Source: Larix kaempferi (lineage: Eukaryota > Streptophyta > Pinopsida > Pinales > Pinaceae). Taken from it: 64,000 nt of DNA. The notes beneath the pieces are model-generated. The model searched no databases and was not told the origin of the DNA. It saw nothing but the letters and a program-made list of their open reading frames with translations. This document shows positions 45,420 to 57,365 of this stretch, one piece after another (the first letter of the stretch is position 1; every line of letters starts with the position of its first letter). Position numbers and translations under genes: made by a program. Location: the NCBI GenBank assembly GCA_027924585.1, contig BSBM01000252.1, positions 8,866,001 through 8,930,000 of the forward strand, in the 5' to 3' direction.

Positions 45420-46376
45420 TATTTTTCTCATTAAATTTATGAAAATACGGTATTTAACATTTTAAGATCCGGAAATCTCCCCAAATATTGTCTTCACGCG
45501 TTTTTCGCAAGTCTAAATGAAGAAAATGTGGCATTTAACATTTTAAAATTAGAAGCTTTCCCCAAAATTTTCCACGCAGTTTTGGGAAGTCTAAAAGTTA
45601 TTGATTTTTATTCTTTTGATTAATGGTTTATTTTTTAATTTCTTTTGATTAATGTTATGGTAGTGCGGTGATTCTTTTGATTAATTTAATGGACGTCTTG
45701 GATTTGACAAGATTTGTTCCCTGCGTAATGAAATGAAAATATATAAACAAATAAACTCCAACCACTCCATTCTCATTCTGTTCTGTTGGAGGACGAGAAG
45801 ATGGACAACTTTATGCTTCTCTTTCTTTCTCTTTCACATTTTCCATTAAATTTATGAAGATGGAAAATTCAGGAAATCTCCGCAAAGACGGCCTTCACGC
45901 GGTTTTCGCACGTCTAAAAGAAGAAAATGTGGTATTTAACCTTTTAAAATAGAAGATTTCCCCGAAATTTTCCAACGCGGTTTTGGCAAGTCTAAAATTT
46001 AATTTAATTTATTGATTTTTATAGAAGCCGTGATATTCGTTTGATTAATTTAATGGAGGTCTATTCTTTTCGTTTGATTAATTTAATGGAAGTCTATTCG
46101 TTTTGGATTTTACAAGATTCGTTCCCTGCATTCACGGTTGCTTCTTGGCGCGTAATGAAATAAAAATATATAAATAAACAAATCAACTCCAACAACTTCA
46201 TTCCTATTTTGTTTTGTTAGATGGAGAGCTGTTATCCGTGTATTACGAGAGTGCTGTTTTTCTGCTTCTATTTCATTCTCATTCTCTTTCACATTCCATT
46301 TCTCGTTTCCATTTCAATTCTCTAATCGTCTCAACAACGCTGTTCTTGGTTTCCATTCTCATTGGAGGACGAGAAG
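45420..46376 (+). promoter_or_regulatory. Tandemly duplicated promoter of the LRR receptor kinase
   Basis: Two successive copies of the same block are seen, about 45470-45860 and 45870-46330. Each has a ttcacgcg(t/g)ttttcgca word, a gtggcattt/gtggtattt word and a TATA box, tatataaa at 45740-45747 and 46167-46174. About 50 bases after each TATA box lies an ATG opening a signal-peptide-like frame. The kinase's own ATG (46377) is the third such start and lies about 200 bases from the nearer TATA box, so transcripts from it would carry an upstream ORF. The repeated blocks look like remnants of unequal crossing-over. Confidence 0.7.
46221..46325 (+). CDS. Upstream ORF resembling the kinase signal peptide (34 codons)
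   Basis: The ATG at 46221 opens a frame starting MESCYPCITRV and containing FILILFHIPFLVS. The kinase itself starts MESFMLCFSFILFHIPFVLS, so this is a duplicated, diverged N-terminus ending in TAA at 46323-46325, 51 bases before the main ATG. If transcription begins after the TATA box at 46167, ribosomes would meet it first, and it could reduce translation of the kinase. A further upstream copy with 18 codons lies at 45801-45857. Expression is not shown by the sequence. Confidence 0.5.
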   Translation: MESCYPCITRVLFFCFYFILILFHIPFLVSISIL

Positions 46377-49300
46377 ATGGAGAGCTTTATGCTTTGCTTC
46401 TCTTTCATTCTCTTTCACATTCCATTCGTGCTTTCCACATCCCATCACCATCTCAACAACGCTTCTGATCAACACGCTTTGCTTGGATTCCAGTCTGCAC
46501 TCACTTCTTCCAATCCACCCATCAATTCTTGGAAGCCAAATGTTTCATTCTGCGAATGGACAGGTGTCATATGCAGTCGGCGGAGGCAGAGAGTGGTTTC
46601 CATCAATGTTTCAAGCATGGGATTACAAGGTACAATCTCTCCTCTTCTCGGCAATCTCTCCTTTCTTAGAATACTCGACCTTCACAATAACAGTTTTCAC
46701 GGTCACATTCCCTATCAATTGGGAAACCTCTTTCGCTTGAAGATGCTTCGCCTCTCTCTGAATCAACTAGAAGGTTCCATTCCCCCCACTCTCGGTGGAT
46801 GCCGCAGTTTACGGAACTTGACTCTGCCGGTTAACAATCTCACCGGAAACATTCCCGCAGAACTATGCGTTCTCCCCAACTTACAACACCTTATCTTATG
46901 GCGAAACAATCTGACGGGTACAATCCCGCACTGCTTGGGAAACATATCCTCTTTGGAATACATAGATGTGCAGGAAAACAACTTTCACGGGAGTGTTCCT
47001 TCCGAATTAGGTATGCTAAGCCAGGTGACCATTATAAGTCTGTATGATAACCATCTGACAGGACAAATTCCATCTTCCTTGTCTAACTGCACCAATCTTC
47101 AAGTATTGAGTATTGTTGATAACCAGTTGACTGGACACATTCCCTTGGAGTTGTGCAGCAAGACCACCCAGTTGAGCGAACTTTATTTAGGTAGAAATCA
47201 GTTGACTGGGAGCATTCCCGCTTCCCTCCTCAATTGTACAAAGTTTCAAGCGCTCGACTTGTCTGGTAACCAGCTCAGCGGAGCAGTTCCAGTTCCCATG
47301 GAATTTCGTAAGTTGACGCAACTCCAATGGCTTAGTTTAGGCGGGAATCAACTGGTTAGCGGCAGCACCACGAGCTTGCCTATTCTCACTGCTCTTACTA
47401 ACTGTTCCGTCCTAAATGTAATAGATTTGTCCTCTAATAACTTCAAGGGACGTTTGTCTTTTTCTATAGGCCGCCTCTCCATACGATTGCAATCCTTAAC
47501 CTTGGGCGGAAATGGACTAGATGGGGAAATACCTTGGCAAATTGGAAATCTAACTAGTTTAATCGCTCTCGGGTTAGAGAGTAATTTTTTTAGAGGGACA
47601 CTTCCATCTTCTTTTATTATGTTTCAAAACTTGCAAATGTTAAATATGGGAGGTAATAGTTTACAAGGAAATATTCCTGAGGAAATTGGGCAACTCAAAA
47701 GCTTAGGGCTTTTGTATATGGGGGAAAATAATTTTTTAGGAAGGATTCCTATTTCTATTGCCTATCTCCAACAATTGAGATATCTAGATCTTCATATGAA
47801 TAGATTATCTGGTAAAATACCTACAAATCTAGGAAAATGTGTGAACTTACTACTGCTAGACCTATCATATAATAGGCTTAGTGGTAATATACCTTTAGAG
47901 GTTGCAAATCTTGTAAATTTAGCTTTCTTTTTCAACATTTCAAACAATTTATTGCATGGCCCTATCCCTATGGGACTCAGCAAGATGGCTATGGTTCAAG
48001 CTATAGATGTTTCCGCAAATCAATTAATTGGTTCCATTCCAAGTGCGCTGAGAAGTTGCAAAGAACTAGAATACCTTAATCTTTCTTCCAATGCACTTGA
48101 AGGTCCAATTCCAATGTCACTTGGTGAACTTCAAAGTCTTAAAGACTTGGATTTCTCATCCAACAATTTGTCAGGTGGAGTACCCAAGTCATTGGCAAAT
48201 CTCAAAATGCTCAGCCAATTGAATTTCTCTTTCAACAACTTGTCAGGAGAAGTCCCAGAAGGCGGAGTTTTCAGAAAGCTTGGTGCCATAGCGTTTATGG
48301 GAAATCTTGGTCTATGTGGACCTTGGGTAAGTTTGCCCCCATGCTCTCCACAGAAACATAAAAGTGCTTCACATCTGAAAAGAGTTATCATACCTATTGT
48401 TGTAGTCACTATTGTATCTTGTTTTCTTCTGGGATTCTTGTGGAGACGAAATTGCAAGAGGCATATTCCTGAAGGGGTTGCAATGTCCTTAAATGTGGGA
48501 CATCGAAGAATTTCCTATGGAGAGCTCATCACTGCAACAGAGGATTTTAGTGATGCCAACTTGTTAGGAGTGGGCAGTTTTGGGAAAGTGTACAGAGGGG
48601 CTCTAAACGATGGCACTATGGTTGCTGTCAAGCTTCTCAATTTGGAAAATGATGGGGCTTACAAGAGTTTTGATAAAGAGTGCAAAGTTTTGAGTCGAGT
48701 TAGGCATCGAAATTTGATTAGAATCATAACCTCTTATTCAGACCTCCAAACCAAAGCTTTGATATTTCCGTTAATGGAAAATGGAAGCTTAGAAAAGTGG
48801 TTATATCCAAATGGCGAAGTAGAAAGTGGTTTGAGTTTGATTCAAAGGTTGAATATAGCCATAGACATTGCTCATGGCATGGTGTATCTTCATCACCATT
48901 GCTTCGTGCAAGTGATCCATTGCGATCTGAAACCTAACAATGTACTTTTGGGTGAAGATATGACAGCATATTTAATTGACTTTGGTATCGCTACCATATG
49001 TTTTTCAAATTCAAAGGACTTTGCTCTCAGTTCCACACAGGCACTCAAGGGATCTACAGGGTACATTCCTCCAGGTATTATTTGAGCTAAATAACATATT
49101 AGACAATGTCATGAGTTTTATATTTCTATCAAAATTTGTAAATTAGAAACTTTATGGTGAGGATATTTGAATGCAGAATATGGTTTGGGTGAACGTGCCA
49201 CAACAAAAGGTGATGTTTATAGTTATGGAATAGTGCTATTGGAGATGTTCACCAGAAAGAAACCCACCCATAACATGTTTGTGGATGGAATGAACTTGCC

Positions 49301-49622
49301 GAAATGGGTGGGTAACAGTTTTCCAAATTATGTTTTGGAAGTGGTGGATAGGAGTCTATTAAGGACTAATATTGTCATTGAAGATAGCAAGGAGCTAAAT
49401 TGTCTCAGTCACCTCATAAGTGTGGGTTTGCTCTGCACAAAAGAATCTCCTCAAGAACGATTGACTATGCTCGATATTGTGGGCCAACTGCAAATCATCA
49501 GAGAGACTTTTTTGGGAACTGCTGGCATTCCAAAATTCCAATCAAATATAACACATTTGCTAGCGAGTACAAGCACTCCTCACAACAACACTGGTGAAGG
49601 GCAAAGTTCTTCAACATCCTAA
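46377..49622 (+). CDS. LRR receptor-like kinase, non-RD, subfamily XII type
   Basis: Two exons (46377-49074, 49177-49622) give about 1,047 residues. Order: signal peptide (MESFMLCFSFILFHIPFVLS), LRRNT-2 cap (DQHALLGFQSAL ... CEWTGVIC), about 22 plant LRRs, and a transmembrane helix about 670-691. The Ser/Thr kinase has its Gly loop GVGSFGKV at about 731, the VAVK lysine at about 752, HCDLKPNN at about 848 and DFG at about 868. Cys before the catalytic Asp (HCD) makes it a non-RD kinase, the class of FLS2, EFR and Xa21 that senses microbial patterns at the plasma membrane. The ligand cannot be told. The intron falls between YIPP and EYGLG, as in Xa21-type genes. Start: the first in-frame ATG before the signal peptide. 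No disabling change seen. Confidence 0.93.
49075..49176 (+). other. Intron of the LRR receptor kinase
   Basis: The donor is CCAG|GTATTA at 49074/49075 and the acceptor is ATGCAG|AATATGG at 49176/49177, with 102 AT-rich bases in phase 1. Splicing restores the kinase motif GYIPPEYGLG. Without splicing the frame ends at a TGA about three codons into the intron. Confidence 0.93.
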
Positions 49623-49681
49623 TTTAATGTAAAGGAGCATTGAGTGTATAACTTGACCATAAAGTTAGTTGAAATAATGGT

Positions 49682-50057
49682 TTCGTCCTCTCTTTTTGCG
49701 GCGACTACTTTATTTTCTGTCATTTTGTGGGAGTTTCGATGAATTCATACTTGCAGCTCGAGTATGGATTGCTTCTCCTTTTAGTCTGTATCTCTTTGTT
49801 TCAGTTCTCCTTTTTCCTCCTGTGTATCGGCGATTGTCTTATCTTTTCCATTGGAGGGTCGGTTTACTGGGGACCAGATATGCCCCTCTGTTGGTTCATC
49901 TTATTGGTTGTCAAGTTGTTGTGGCTTTCGATTATTTTGGCCTCTCTGTCCTTCCTGTATATGTAGACTTGGTCGTCATTTTCTGGATTGCATTGGTTTA
50001 CATTTGGACACTTCTTTGTTCATACTTATTTATATAGTCTTTTTTATTGAAAAAAAA
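49682..50057 (+). mobile_element. Poly(A)-tailed non-LTR retroposon in the kinase 3' UTR
   Basis: A 376-base insertion ends in eight A residues and is flanked by an 18-base target duplication, gtta(g/c)ttgaaataatggt, at 49664-49681 and 50058-50075 (17 of 18 identical). That is the signature of target-primed retroposition. Its 3' part (gtagacttggtcgtcatttt ... tatatagtctttttt) looks like the tail of a plant L1-type LINE, so a 5'-truncated LINE is likelier than a SINE. An open frame of 113 hydrophobic residues inside (49696-50037) is probably fortuitous. It starts 60 bases after the kinase stop codon. Confidence 0.85.
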
Positions 50058-50075
50058 GTTACTTGAAATAATGGT

Positions 50076-52680
50076 CATTGATGCCATCTCATATATCAAT
50101 TTTATTGTTCAATATCTTTTTTACATTTACAATAAAATGTACCAATTTAATTTTAATAATTTTTAGTTTCATGAATATGAAAATAAAAAAGGCAGGATTT
50201 TGAATGCATCTATATTTGACTTAGAGATGATAGCTATAGTTATCATTACTTCAGTCTTTGATGTTTTGTAATTTTGTAATTTTTACTCATTTTAAGATCT
50301 ACAAGGTTGGATATATTTGAATATTTAAAAAGCAAATTTTTGTATTGTGCTTCGTGCACTTCAAGAAGGAGACTCTATGCTTTCTATCTTTTATACAATT
50401 AGAAATTCAGATTTGTTTCCATTAATTTTATAAATAAATAAAATACACTTTATTTGATATATTTTACTATATTTTGTAGATTACCAAAAAATAATTATTA
50501 TTTTATATTTATGTATTTTTATTCTCTAATTACTTATAACTAACAAAATTCACTTCAAATTAAAATTAGGAAAAAACTACTTACAACTTAACATAGCAGC
50601 AAGCACTGTTTTGAATATAGCATGAGAAAATGCAGCAAATGTTATGTAAATATATAGAGATTTAAAAGTCATTGTGGAATGGTTATGCAGCACAATGCAC
50701 ATATTATCAATAGATTTTGAGAAAACCAAGAGATTCAACAATATCACTTGGCACATATTCAATAGAGCTTCAATGTTATCACTTTATAAATAGACTAACC
50801 AAAATATACTTAAAACTAAATTCAATGATAGACAAAATGAAGTACACTCAAAACTAAATTCAATAACCAATAGTGTTGCTGGACATTCAGAATGGAAAGA
50901 TGTGAAAGGAAAACACCTCCACTCACTTGATAAACACTTAGAATTTGAAATTCCAAGCCTGCTTATATATTTTGGGAGGGAATGGCAATTGTTTGGATAC
51001 CGATAAACAGACCTTATTCGCTTCAGTTAGTGAGGTGCATAGTGCTGTTTGAACTGTCTTCTAAGAAACTACCTCGACACACCACTTTTGATACATCCGA
51101 CACTTTCTGGTTCGTTGGCTAACCAGCGATGTAAATGTATTATGAAGCATGAAAATGTATTTTCAAAACAAATTCCACTCTTTATTATGGCTTTTTAAAT
51201 GATTGTGAAAATAAAATGGCTTTCTCTTTCCTTTAATGTTTTGAAGCACAGAAATGTATGCAGCAGACAGAAAAACTATTTTGAAAGGATAGCATGATTG
51301 CCCAGGCTGTCTATGGCGTTTTTGATGCAGGAGCATTAGCTCTCATGATCAAGGAGGGTCAATTGTAAAAGACATTTTAAATTTCATGTAAAAGTGTTTA
51401 TTTCTTAGTAAGCATAGATAGGGAATATGCTGAGGTTGATTAGGTGTCAGTCAATGATGAATTATGTAATATATCCCTGAAATGATGGGATGACTCGAGA
51501 GGTTAGTTGAATGGGTCATAGATGGAGATAAGTTTGTTTTTCTTAAAATAGAATCTGTTGCTGATTCGTAGGAGTTAGTTGTGAGGGCTGGATAAGCTCT
51601 GTTCTGTAAAGAAAGCTTTTAAAAAGCCTACGGGCAGTAGGAAGGAGACTCAGAGTGGGGGTTCAGAGAGGAGGGAAGATGGCCAAGGACAGATGTATCA
51701 AACCATAAGCAAAGTAGGTAGAGCAGGTTCTCTGAGATATCATAAGCAAAGTAGGTAGAGCAGGTTCTCTGAGATATATGTACAGTTTACTCTTTTAATG
51801 AAAAGTAGATTCATCAAATGTTGTGTGCCTTGTTCTTTTGCATTTTGTGTGTGTGATGTGATTGAGCAATAATGATGAATGGTAGTAGTTCTGTGAATGG
51901 CTAAATCTGTGCATGTAAGACCTGACGTTAAACTGAGCAACAGTACTGGGCAGAACTTCATGAAAGACGTTCCAGTCAATGATACATAGCTGGATAGAAT
52001 CTCTGGATACGAGATTCCAGTTATTGTGAGCTTGGATAGAACCTATATGGTTCCAAGTCTCTGCAGAAGTCTTTTAAGACTTGGTATAATTTGGTGAAGG
52101 CTATTTGGATAACGAGTATCTATGTGGAAGAAGCAAGAGATTTCTATACAAGCTTCCTGTCGAATTAGGATCGCAGGAGAGAACAGAGAACAGAGTTCCG
52201 GGTTTAAAAAGAGTGGCAAGTCAAGGTATGACTGCCATGTGAAGCTCGTCTGAGTGTATTCATCGACACCAAACTGGTGTGCAGAGAATAGCAACCACCA
52301 GATAGATGAGAAGACAGGTTGGAAGCAGTGAGAAGGCGACTGAAGGAATCCTACTGTGGCATTGCTAAAAATCGCAGAGAAGGCTACTGAAGGAATCCTA
52401 CTGTGGCATAACTTATCACACTAGTTTATCCTGGGGTAAGGCAGGCTCTAGTTTTGGGCCTGTCATCAGTTTTGGATAACAATGTTACAAGTTGAAGAAA
52501 GCTGCAAAGGCTAGATAATCAGAAGCAGAAACCACCAGGAATTTGATCATTGTCGAAACCACAATGTTACAAGCTGAAAAAAGCCACAAAGGCTAGATAA
52601 TTAGAAGCAGAAACCGCAAGGAATTTGATCAAATGTTCTCAATTTTATCCTCATAGCCAAAACCGCATAGAAAGTATATT
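50076..52680. other. AT-rich intergenic DNA with local tandem duplications
   Basis: No gene recognised. Three small tandem duplications are visible: a perfect 37-base unit twice at 51704-51777; a unit of about 32 bases at period 47 (52331 and 52378, containing actgaaggaatcctactgtg); and a unit of about 82 bases at 52481 and 52563 (containing aaggctagataat). Their clustering within 1 kb suggests a retroelement leader or LTR remnant, not proven. Confidence 0.5.
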
Positions 52681-52689
52681 GGTTCTTTT

Positions 52690-53840
52690 TCACCCACAAA
52701 CTTGGAAGCATATTTTAAGCTATCAAAAATTGAATTCCTTTTCACCAATTATTAGATGAGAGACTTCACCAACACCCATGATTGTTATGATATCCTTGTT
52801 GGATGGTATGAAGGAGGGAGGAATTTCAAAGCTAGAGACACAAAACCTTTCCATGCTATCAATTTTAGGTCAGGTTATGTGTGGAACATTTAGTTAATAA
52901 GAAGAATTTATGGTAAAAAATCTTCAACTCATTTCAAAGTTGCTTGGCTGCCAATGATTCATGAAATCACCGACCGTGGAAATGTTTTTCAAGTGGGTAA
53001 CCATTTTGTCTAACTATTTAGCAAAATCTATAAGCAAATCCTAGAGTTTTACATGTCATCCTACTTGTTGGATGTTCTTTATGCTTCCAATTCATTTGTA
53101 GGATTCTACTGGTCCTAGTCACCTGAGCATCCCCTTGTTCATGTATATTTGAAATATTTGTGGAAGCACATGTACAATGGATCAATTTTCTCTCATTTGT
53201 GAATGTTTCCTTCCATCCTTGTATGAATTGAATTTTTGTGAGCCCTTCCCAAGAAAATATCTATAAGCTATTGAAGTGCTCCAAAGGTCTGGATATTTTT
53301 ACATTGATGGATGGTCCACTTACATAAGAATTTATGGGGAAACTTAGACACCTCATATACTTCCAACCTATGTGCCTAATAGATTGATTATTCAAGACAT
53401 TGGTAATGAATTGATTTGCATGACTTCAATGCTTGTCTTAACCAGCATCAAACGAAACTTTCCATCTTATCCATTGTCCATAGGCATATATTGAATAGTT
53501 AATTCTACTCAGGACAGGATGGAAGCACAAAAAATGGAAAAATGTCATCTTGCTTCAGAAAGGTAATAGATACACAAACCTTTAGATATTGCAGGGAAGC
53601 ATAGAATTGAAAAGAGGATTGCTTCCCTTATCAATATGGTAAGGATGATAGAGAAGAACCACAGAGAAGAGAATTTAGTTATGAAGAAGCTCTAAACATA
53701 CACCATATTCTTTTAAAAGGAAAATAGAAGAATAAGTTGAAAAAGGGTACCATTGAAAGACAAGTTCATGCTTTAAGACATGTTACTTGAGCATTTGCTT
53801 ATGAAATTGGACAAACGTTACCTCTTTTGTAGGAGCTACC
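52690..53840 (+). pseudogene. Decayed reading frame of an unnamed plant retroelement-associated protein
   Basis: The plus strand shows coding-like stretches broken by stops: NTHDCYDILVGWYEGGRNFK, STHFKVAWLPMIHEITDRGN, EFYMSSYLLDVLYASNSFVG, HPLVHVYLKYLWKHMYNGS, FYIDGWSTYIRIYGET and LPTYVPNRLIIQDIG. The order of these resembles a recurring uncharacterised protein found in plant genomes, often with transposons; that is from memory and its function is unknown to me. At least seven stops are present, so it is not functional. It lies in the part of the locus that is missing from copy 1. Confidence 0.45.
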
Positions 53841-54810
53841 TAAGATCACTAAGTTTTGCAGAAACATTGTCCAAACTGAAGAGAATGTCCATGTTGTAAA
53901 ATTAGACAATCTCATTTCTCATTCTTTGGACAAAATTCTAGAGGACAAAATTTTAGTCCCCAAAATCTGCTAACACTAGTTCCATCTCTGAAATAGGCTT
54001 GTATGGAAACTTGCATCAATTCCTCCCCTTGTATGGAAAACAAGATAGGGTCTAAAATAACAAAAGGGTTATCCCAAGAGTTGAGCAACCTCTTCAAATT
54101 GTCGTTCTAATGCAAACATTCAAACCAAACATAAATCTACTCCATCTTCACCAAGTTTTCATTGGTTGATGCAAGTTGTTGCAGGGGATGGATCACCTAC
54201 TCAATTGCTTCGCACAGATAATTACCCCTTTTAGGGTTGTTTCTAAGAAGAACGTGCTCAAAAATTCATTTTTATTGTTGTTACATACATAGATCTTCCC
54301 ATATTTGAGAAATGATGCTTGTTTATTGCACAAATTTTCCAAGATTGGAGAGATCGATGCCCAAGATGTTGCTACAAGATCAGTGGCATGTGTGACAATC
54401 CATTTCAACACCCAAGAGTGCCCAAAGATGGAGATATAAGGTTGTTTAATGTCATTTGATGGTGAAATCATGCCTAGAATTGTTGAATTATTTTTTTTTA
54501 CCTAGAAGTGTTGGTAGGAGGTTAGAACTTAGAAGTAGGGCTACTAGTGACTGCATGTTTTCTAGTACTTACTGATTAGGATGAAAAAAATATCCTCTAA
54601 GTTGAACATTGATAACACATGGTGCAAATGACCCTCATAGTGGAAATACATAGGGTTTTAGATGCTTATTACTGATTTGTCCATGACTAGTAAAAATTTT
54701 ATGGAGGGTTTTATCTCCAACTTTATTTTCGGCATTATACCTATTATATGCACCACTTATTCAATTGTTGTTTTGATAGTAAACCACCATAGATTTATTG
54801 TTGATACTGT
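53841..54810. other. Non-coding sequence up to the duplication boundary
   Basis: No gene, RNA or repeat recognised. It ends at the sharp left edge of the second block copy (54811). Confidence 0.5.
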
Positions 54811-56000
54811 CTAGGCATTCCTTACTTCAAATTTGGGTATGCTGCAATCTTTGTTCTTCAATTTTGATGCTACAGGATGTCATATAATTTTCCTACTCTT
54901 CCTTAAAATAGGTTGTATGGCTCCTTTGTCCGCTAAAGGCTATACCTGAATTTCATTTGTCTCCAAATCAATAGCATAAAACCTCCAACAGTACTCAAAT
55001 TTCCCATACCTTTCATATTGTAGACCATACACAAGAAGAAATCAAACCCTATAGTTAAGGCTCTATTACAACCCAATTTGTATGCAGGCAAAATAGATCC
55101 TAACCCACTAGCACAACCTAGGCGGAAAAAAAGGTTATTCCTCATTAACACCTCAACTTACAACCTCTCACTGCAGGCTTTGTCTTTAAACCTAAGCCTA
55201 GGGGGGTATCCCAATTAGATTGATTGTTTATTTGAGTTTAGATGAATAATATATCGATATTAAAGTTAGTTTAGACTATTGCGAGGCACAATGTATAATA
55301 TAAATTTAGCTCATGCACTTAGGAAAAAGCTTGAACAACATGTGAGATAGTCATTAACTATAGATGTTCAAATTTAGCTAATGAATTTATTCTAATATTC
55401 AATAACAATGGTAAACTCAATAGCAATACTTCTCAAGATATTCAATATAAAAAATAAGCAATGAAACCACACAATATCCCAAATCCACAATTCAAGATAA
55501 TATCAATTAACAATATTGATTTAGCAATATATCTAACTTGATTGTATCTCATCAATTAAGCACAATAACCATTGATTTAGTAAAAGTAGCAATAACCATT
55601 TATGTTAGATGAATCCAAATGCCAAGACACCATCAATAGCACTTGGATTATTAGTTATTAGTGATTAGAGCTCAAAGGACTTAGTGGTTAAAACCACTGA
55701 AAAATTCCTTCTTGTATCTTAGAAAAATTAACTCTGGAAATTACTAAAAATAATAAAAATGCAAAAGTTCTAGAATTATTATAGCTAAGAAAATTACTAA
55801 AAATAGCACTTGAACTTATATATTTTCCTATCTAGCTATTGCAAATTATGAGTTATATATTTTTTGAAAATTGAGGAAAAGTGCAGCAAAGCAATTCTTT
55901 CTAGATATCAGATAAATTGCAATAATACCTCAAGAAAAGATCAGTGATAAAATTGTCTAATCATGAGATAAATACCAAAGTTTTGAATCTAGATAATGTT
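54811..56000. other. Flank of COP-B; no gene
   Basis: Counterpart of 2188-3389: AT-rich and without coding domains. It lacks a short run of about 13 bases present in copy 1, near 55541. Confidence 0.6.
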
Positions 56001-56005
56001 CAATG

Positions 56006-57161
56006 TGTTGAAAAAGTACCTAGGAAGTGTTTGTTCACCTAGTGGTGCCTTGGGGTGAACAAGAACACTTTAAGTTGTGACCCCTAGTCATATTTAATTA
56101 ATGAAGTGAGATGCACTTTATATTTTTAAAGTGACTTCATTAAAAGTTAAAAAGTCATGATATCCTAAGTTCATATTTTAAATTAAAGTCAAGTGTGTAA
56201 TTAATTAAATGAGGGTGTCTCTACTTAATTAAATGTCATGAGGTGCACTAAATGACATTTATTAATTATTAAATGAGCATTTAATGAGAACCATCCATCT
56301 AATTTAATATTAACCATTGGATTGAAAGAGGAAGTTATGATGAACAAAAAGGGCTAGGGCAAGGCATTCTAATTCATTATTCACTTTTCAAAGAGAAAGT
56401 TTGGAGAGGAGCAAGAGAGGAAACTAGGTTTTGAGAGAAGTCGACCTAGAGAGAAGAAGACAAACTATGGGCACATTTCTCAAGGAATCTGTACAGGTTC
56501 AGCAGTGAAGGAATCCGTACAGCAGGTTTATTTGGCACAAATTTCGAGGTGAAGGTCGTACTGTACCTGTATGTACAGTGGCACAGAATGCAAGAAACTT
56601 TCTACACATAAATCGAGAAGTACATCAGCATTAATTGTGTCCATACAGGTCGTACTTTCCACAGATTTCGAGGAAGGTACAACGACATTTATTGCTGTCC
56701 GTACAGTCTGGTTTTTATGCACAGAATTTGAGGAGGTTTGCACAAATTTCGAGGTCACATGTGGGAGACCGTACAGCATTAATTGGCACAATTTTCGAGA
56801 ACAGAAAATTGGATAGTTGTACATGGCACAGATTTCGAGAAGAAGTTGAGATAAGTACTGCTGTATATTTTGTGTAATTTCTCTCTCTGAAGAAAATAGA
56901 AATTGTCTCTCCCAAGCAGGTTTTCCCTTCGGGGTTTTATCCTGGGCTATTGGCCAAAAATTTCTTGTGTCATTTTAATGGTTGAATGGTTGTTATTAAT
57001 TTTCTAAGAATGAAGTTATTGGCTGAAAATTAATTTTATGAATTTTAATGGTGAAAAGTATCTCATGTGTTTTAAGTTGAAGCCATATTGGGGTTTGGGC
57101 ATTAAACCATGCATAGAAGCTTCTAAGGCTTGAAACCAGGTTGGGATGTGAAAAAATTTCA
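56006..57161 (+). repeat. 5' LTR of COP-B
   Basis: 1,156 bases, TGTTG to TTCA. It groups with the COP-A 5' LTR by shared variants (gaggagcaagagag, gaacagaaaattgg). The motif array of alternating CCGTACAG-like and GCACAAATTTCGAG-like words lies at about 56486-56850. Confidence 0.93.
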
Positions 57162-57179
57162 TGGTGTCAGAGCGCATTT
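57162..57179 (+). other. Primer-binding site of COP-B
   Basis: tggtgtcagagcgcattt directly follows the LTR. It is the less altered of the two copies of this site. Confidence 0.78.
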
Positions 57180-57365
57180 AAAAGTTCATAAGTTAAACAT
57201 TCAGAAAACAGGGGTTTACAAAATAAAAATAAAAAAATCAGATTTGAAGAAAACGGTGGTTTGTGGAAAAAATTTCAGATTTGGAGAAGTTAGGGTTTTG
57301 AAGAAAATTTTCAGAATTCAGAAAAAGTTCTTGAACATGTTAGTTGAACATAACAGGTTGTAGCC

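Noticed and set aside
46362-46376. Start of the receptor kinase five codons upstream (TTG at 46362)
   Set aside because: TTG is not a usual plant start. The ATG at 46377 directly precedes the signal peptide and matches the starts of the duplicated copies upstream.
49696-50037. 113-codon hydrophobic ORF just downstream of the kinase
   Set aside because: It lies wholly inside the poly(A)-tailed retroposon bounded by an 18-bp target duplication. T-rich DNA gives Leu/Phe-rich frames by chance.
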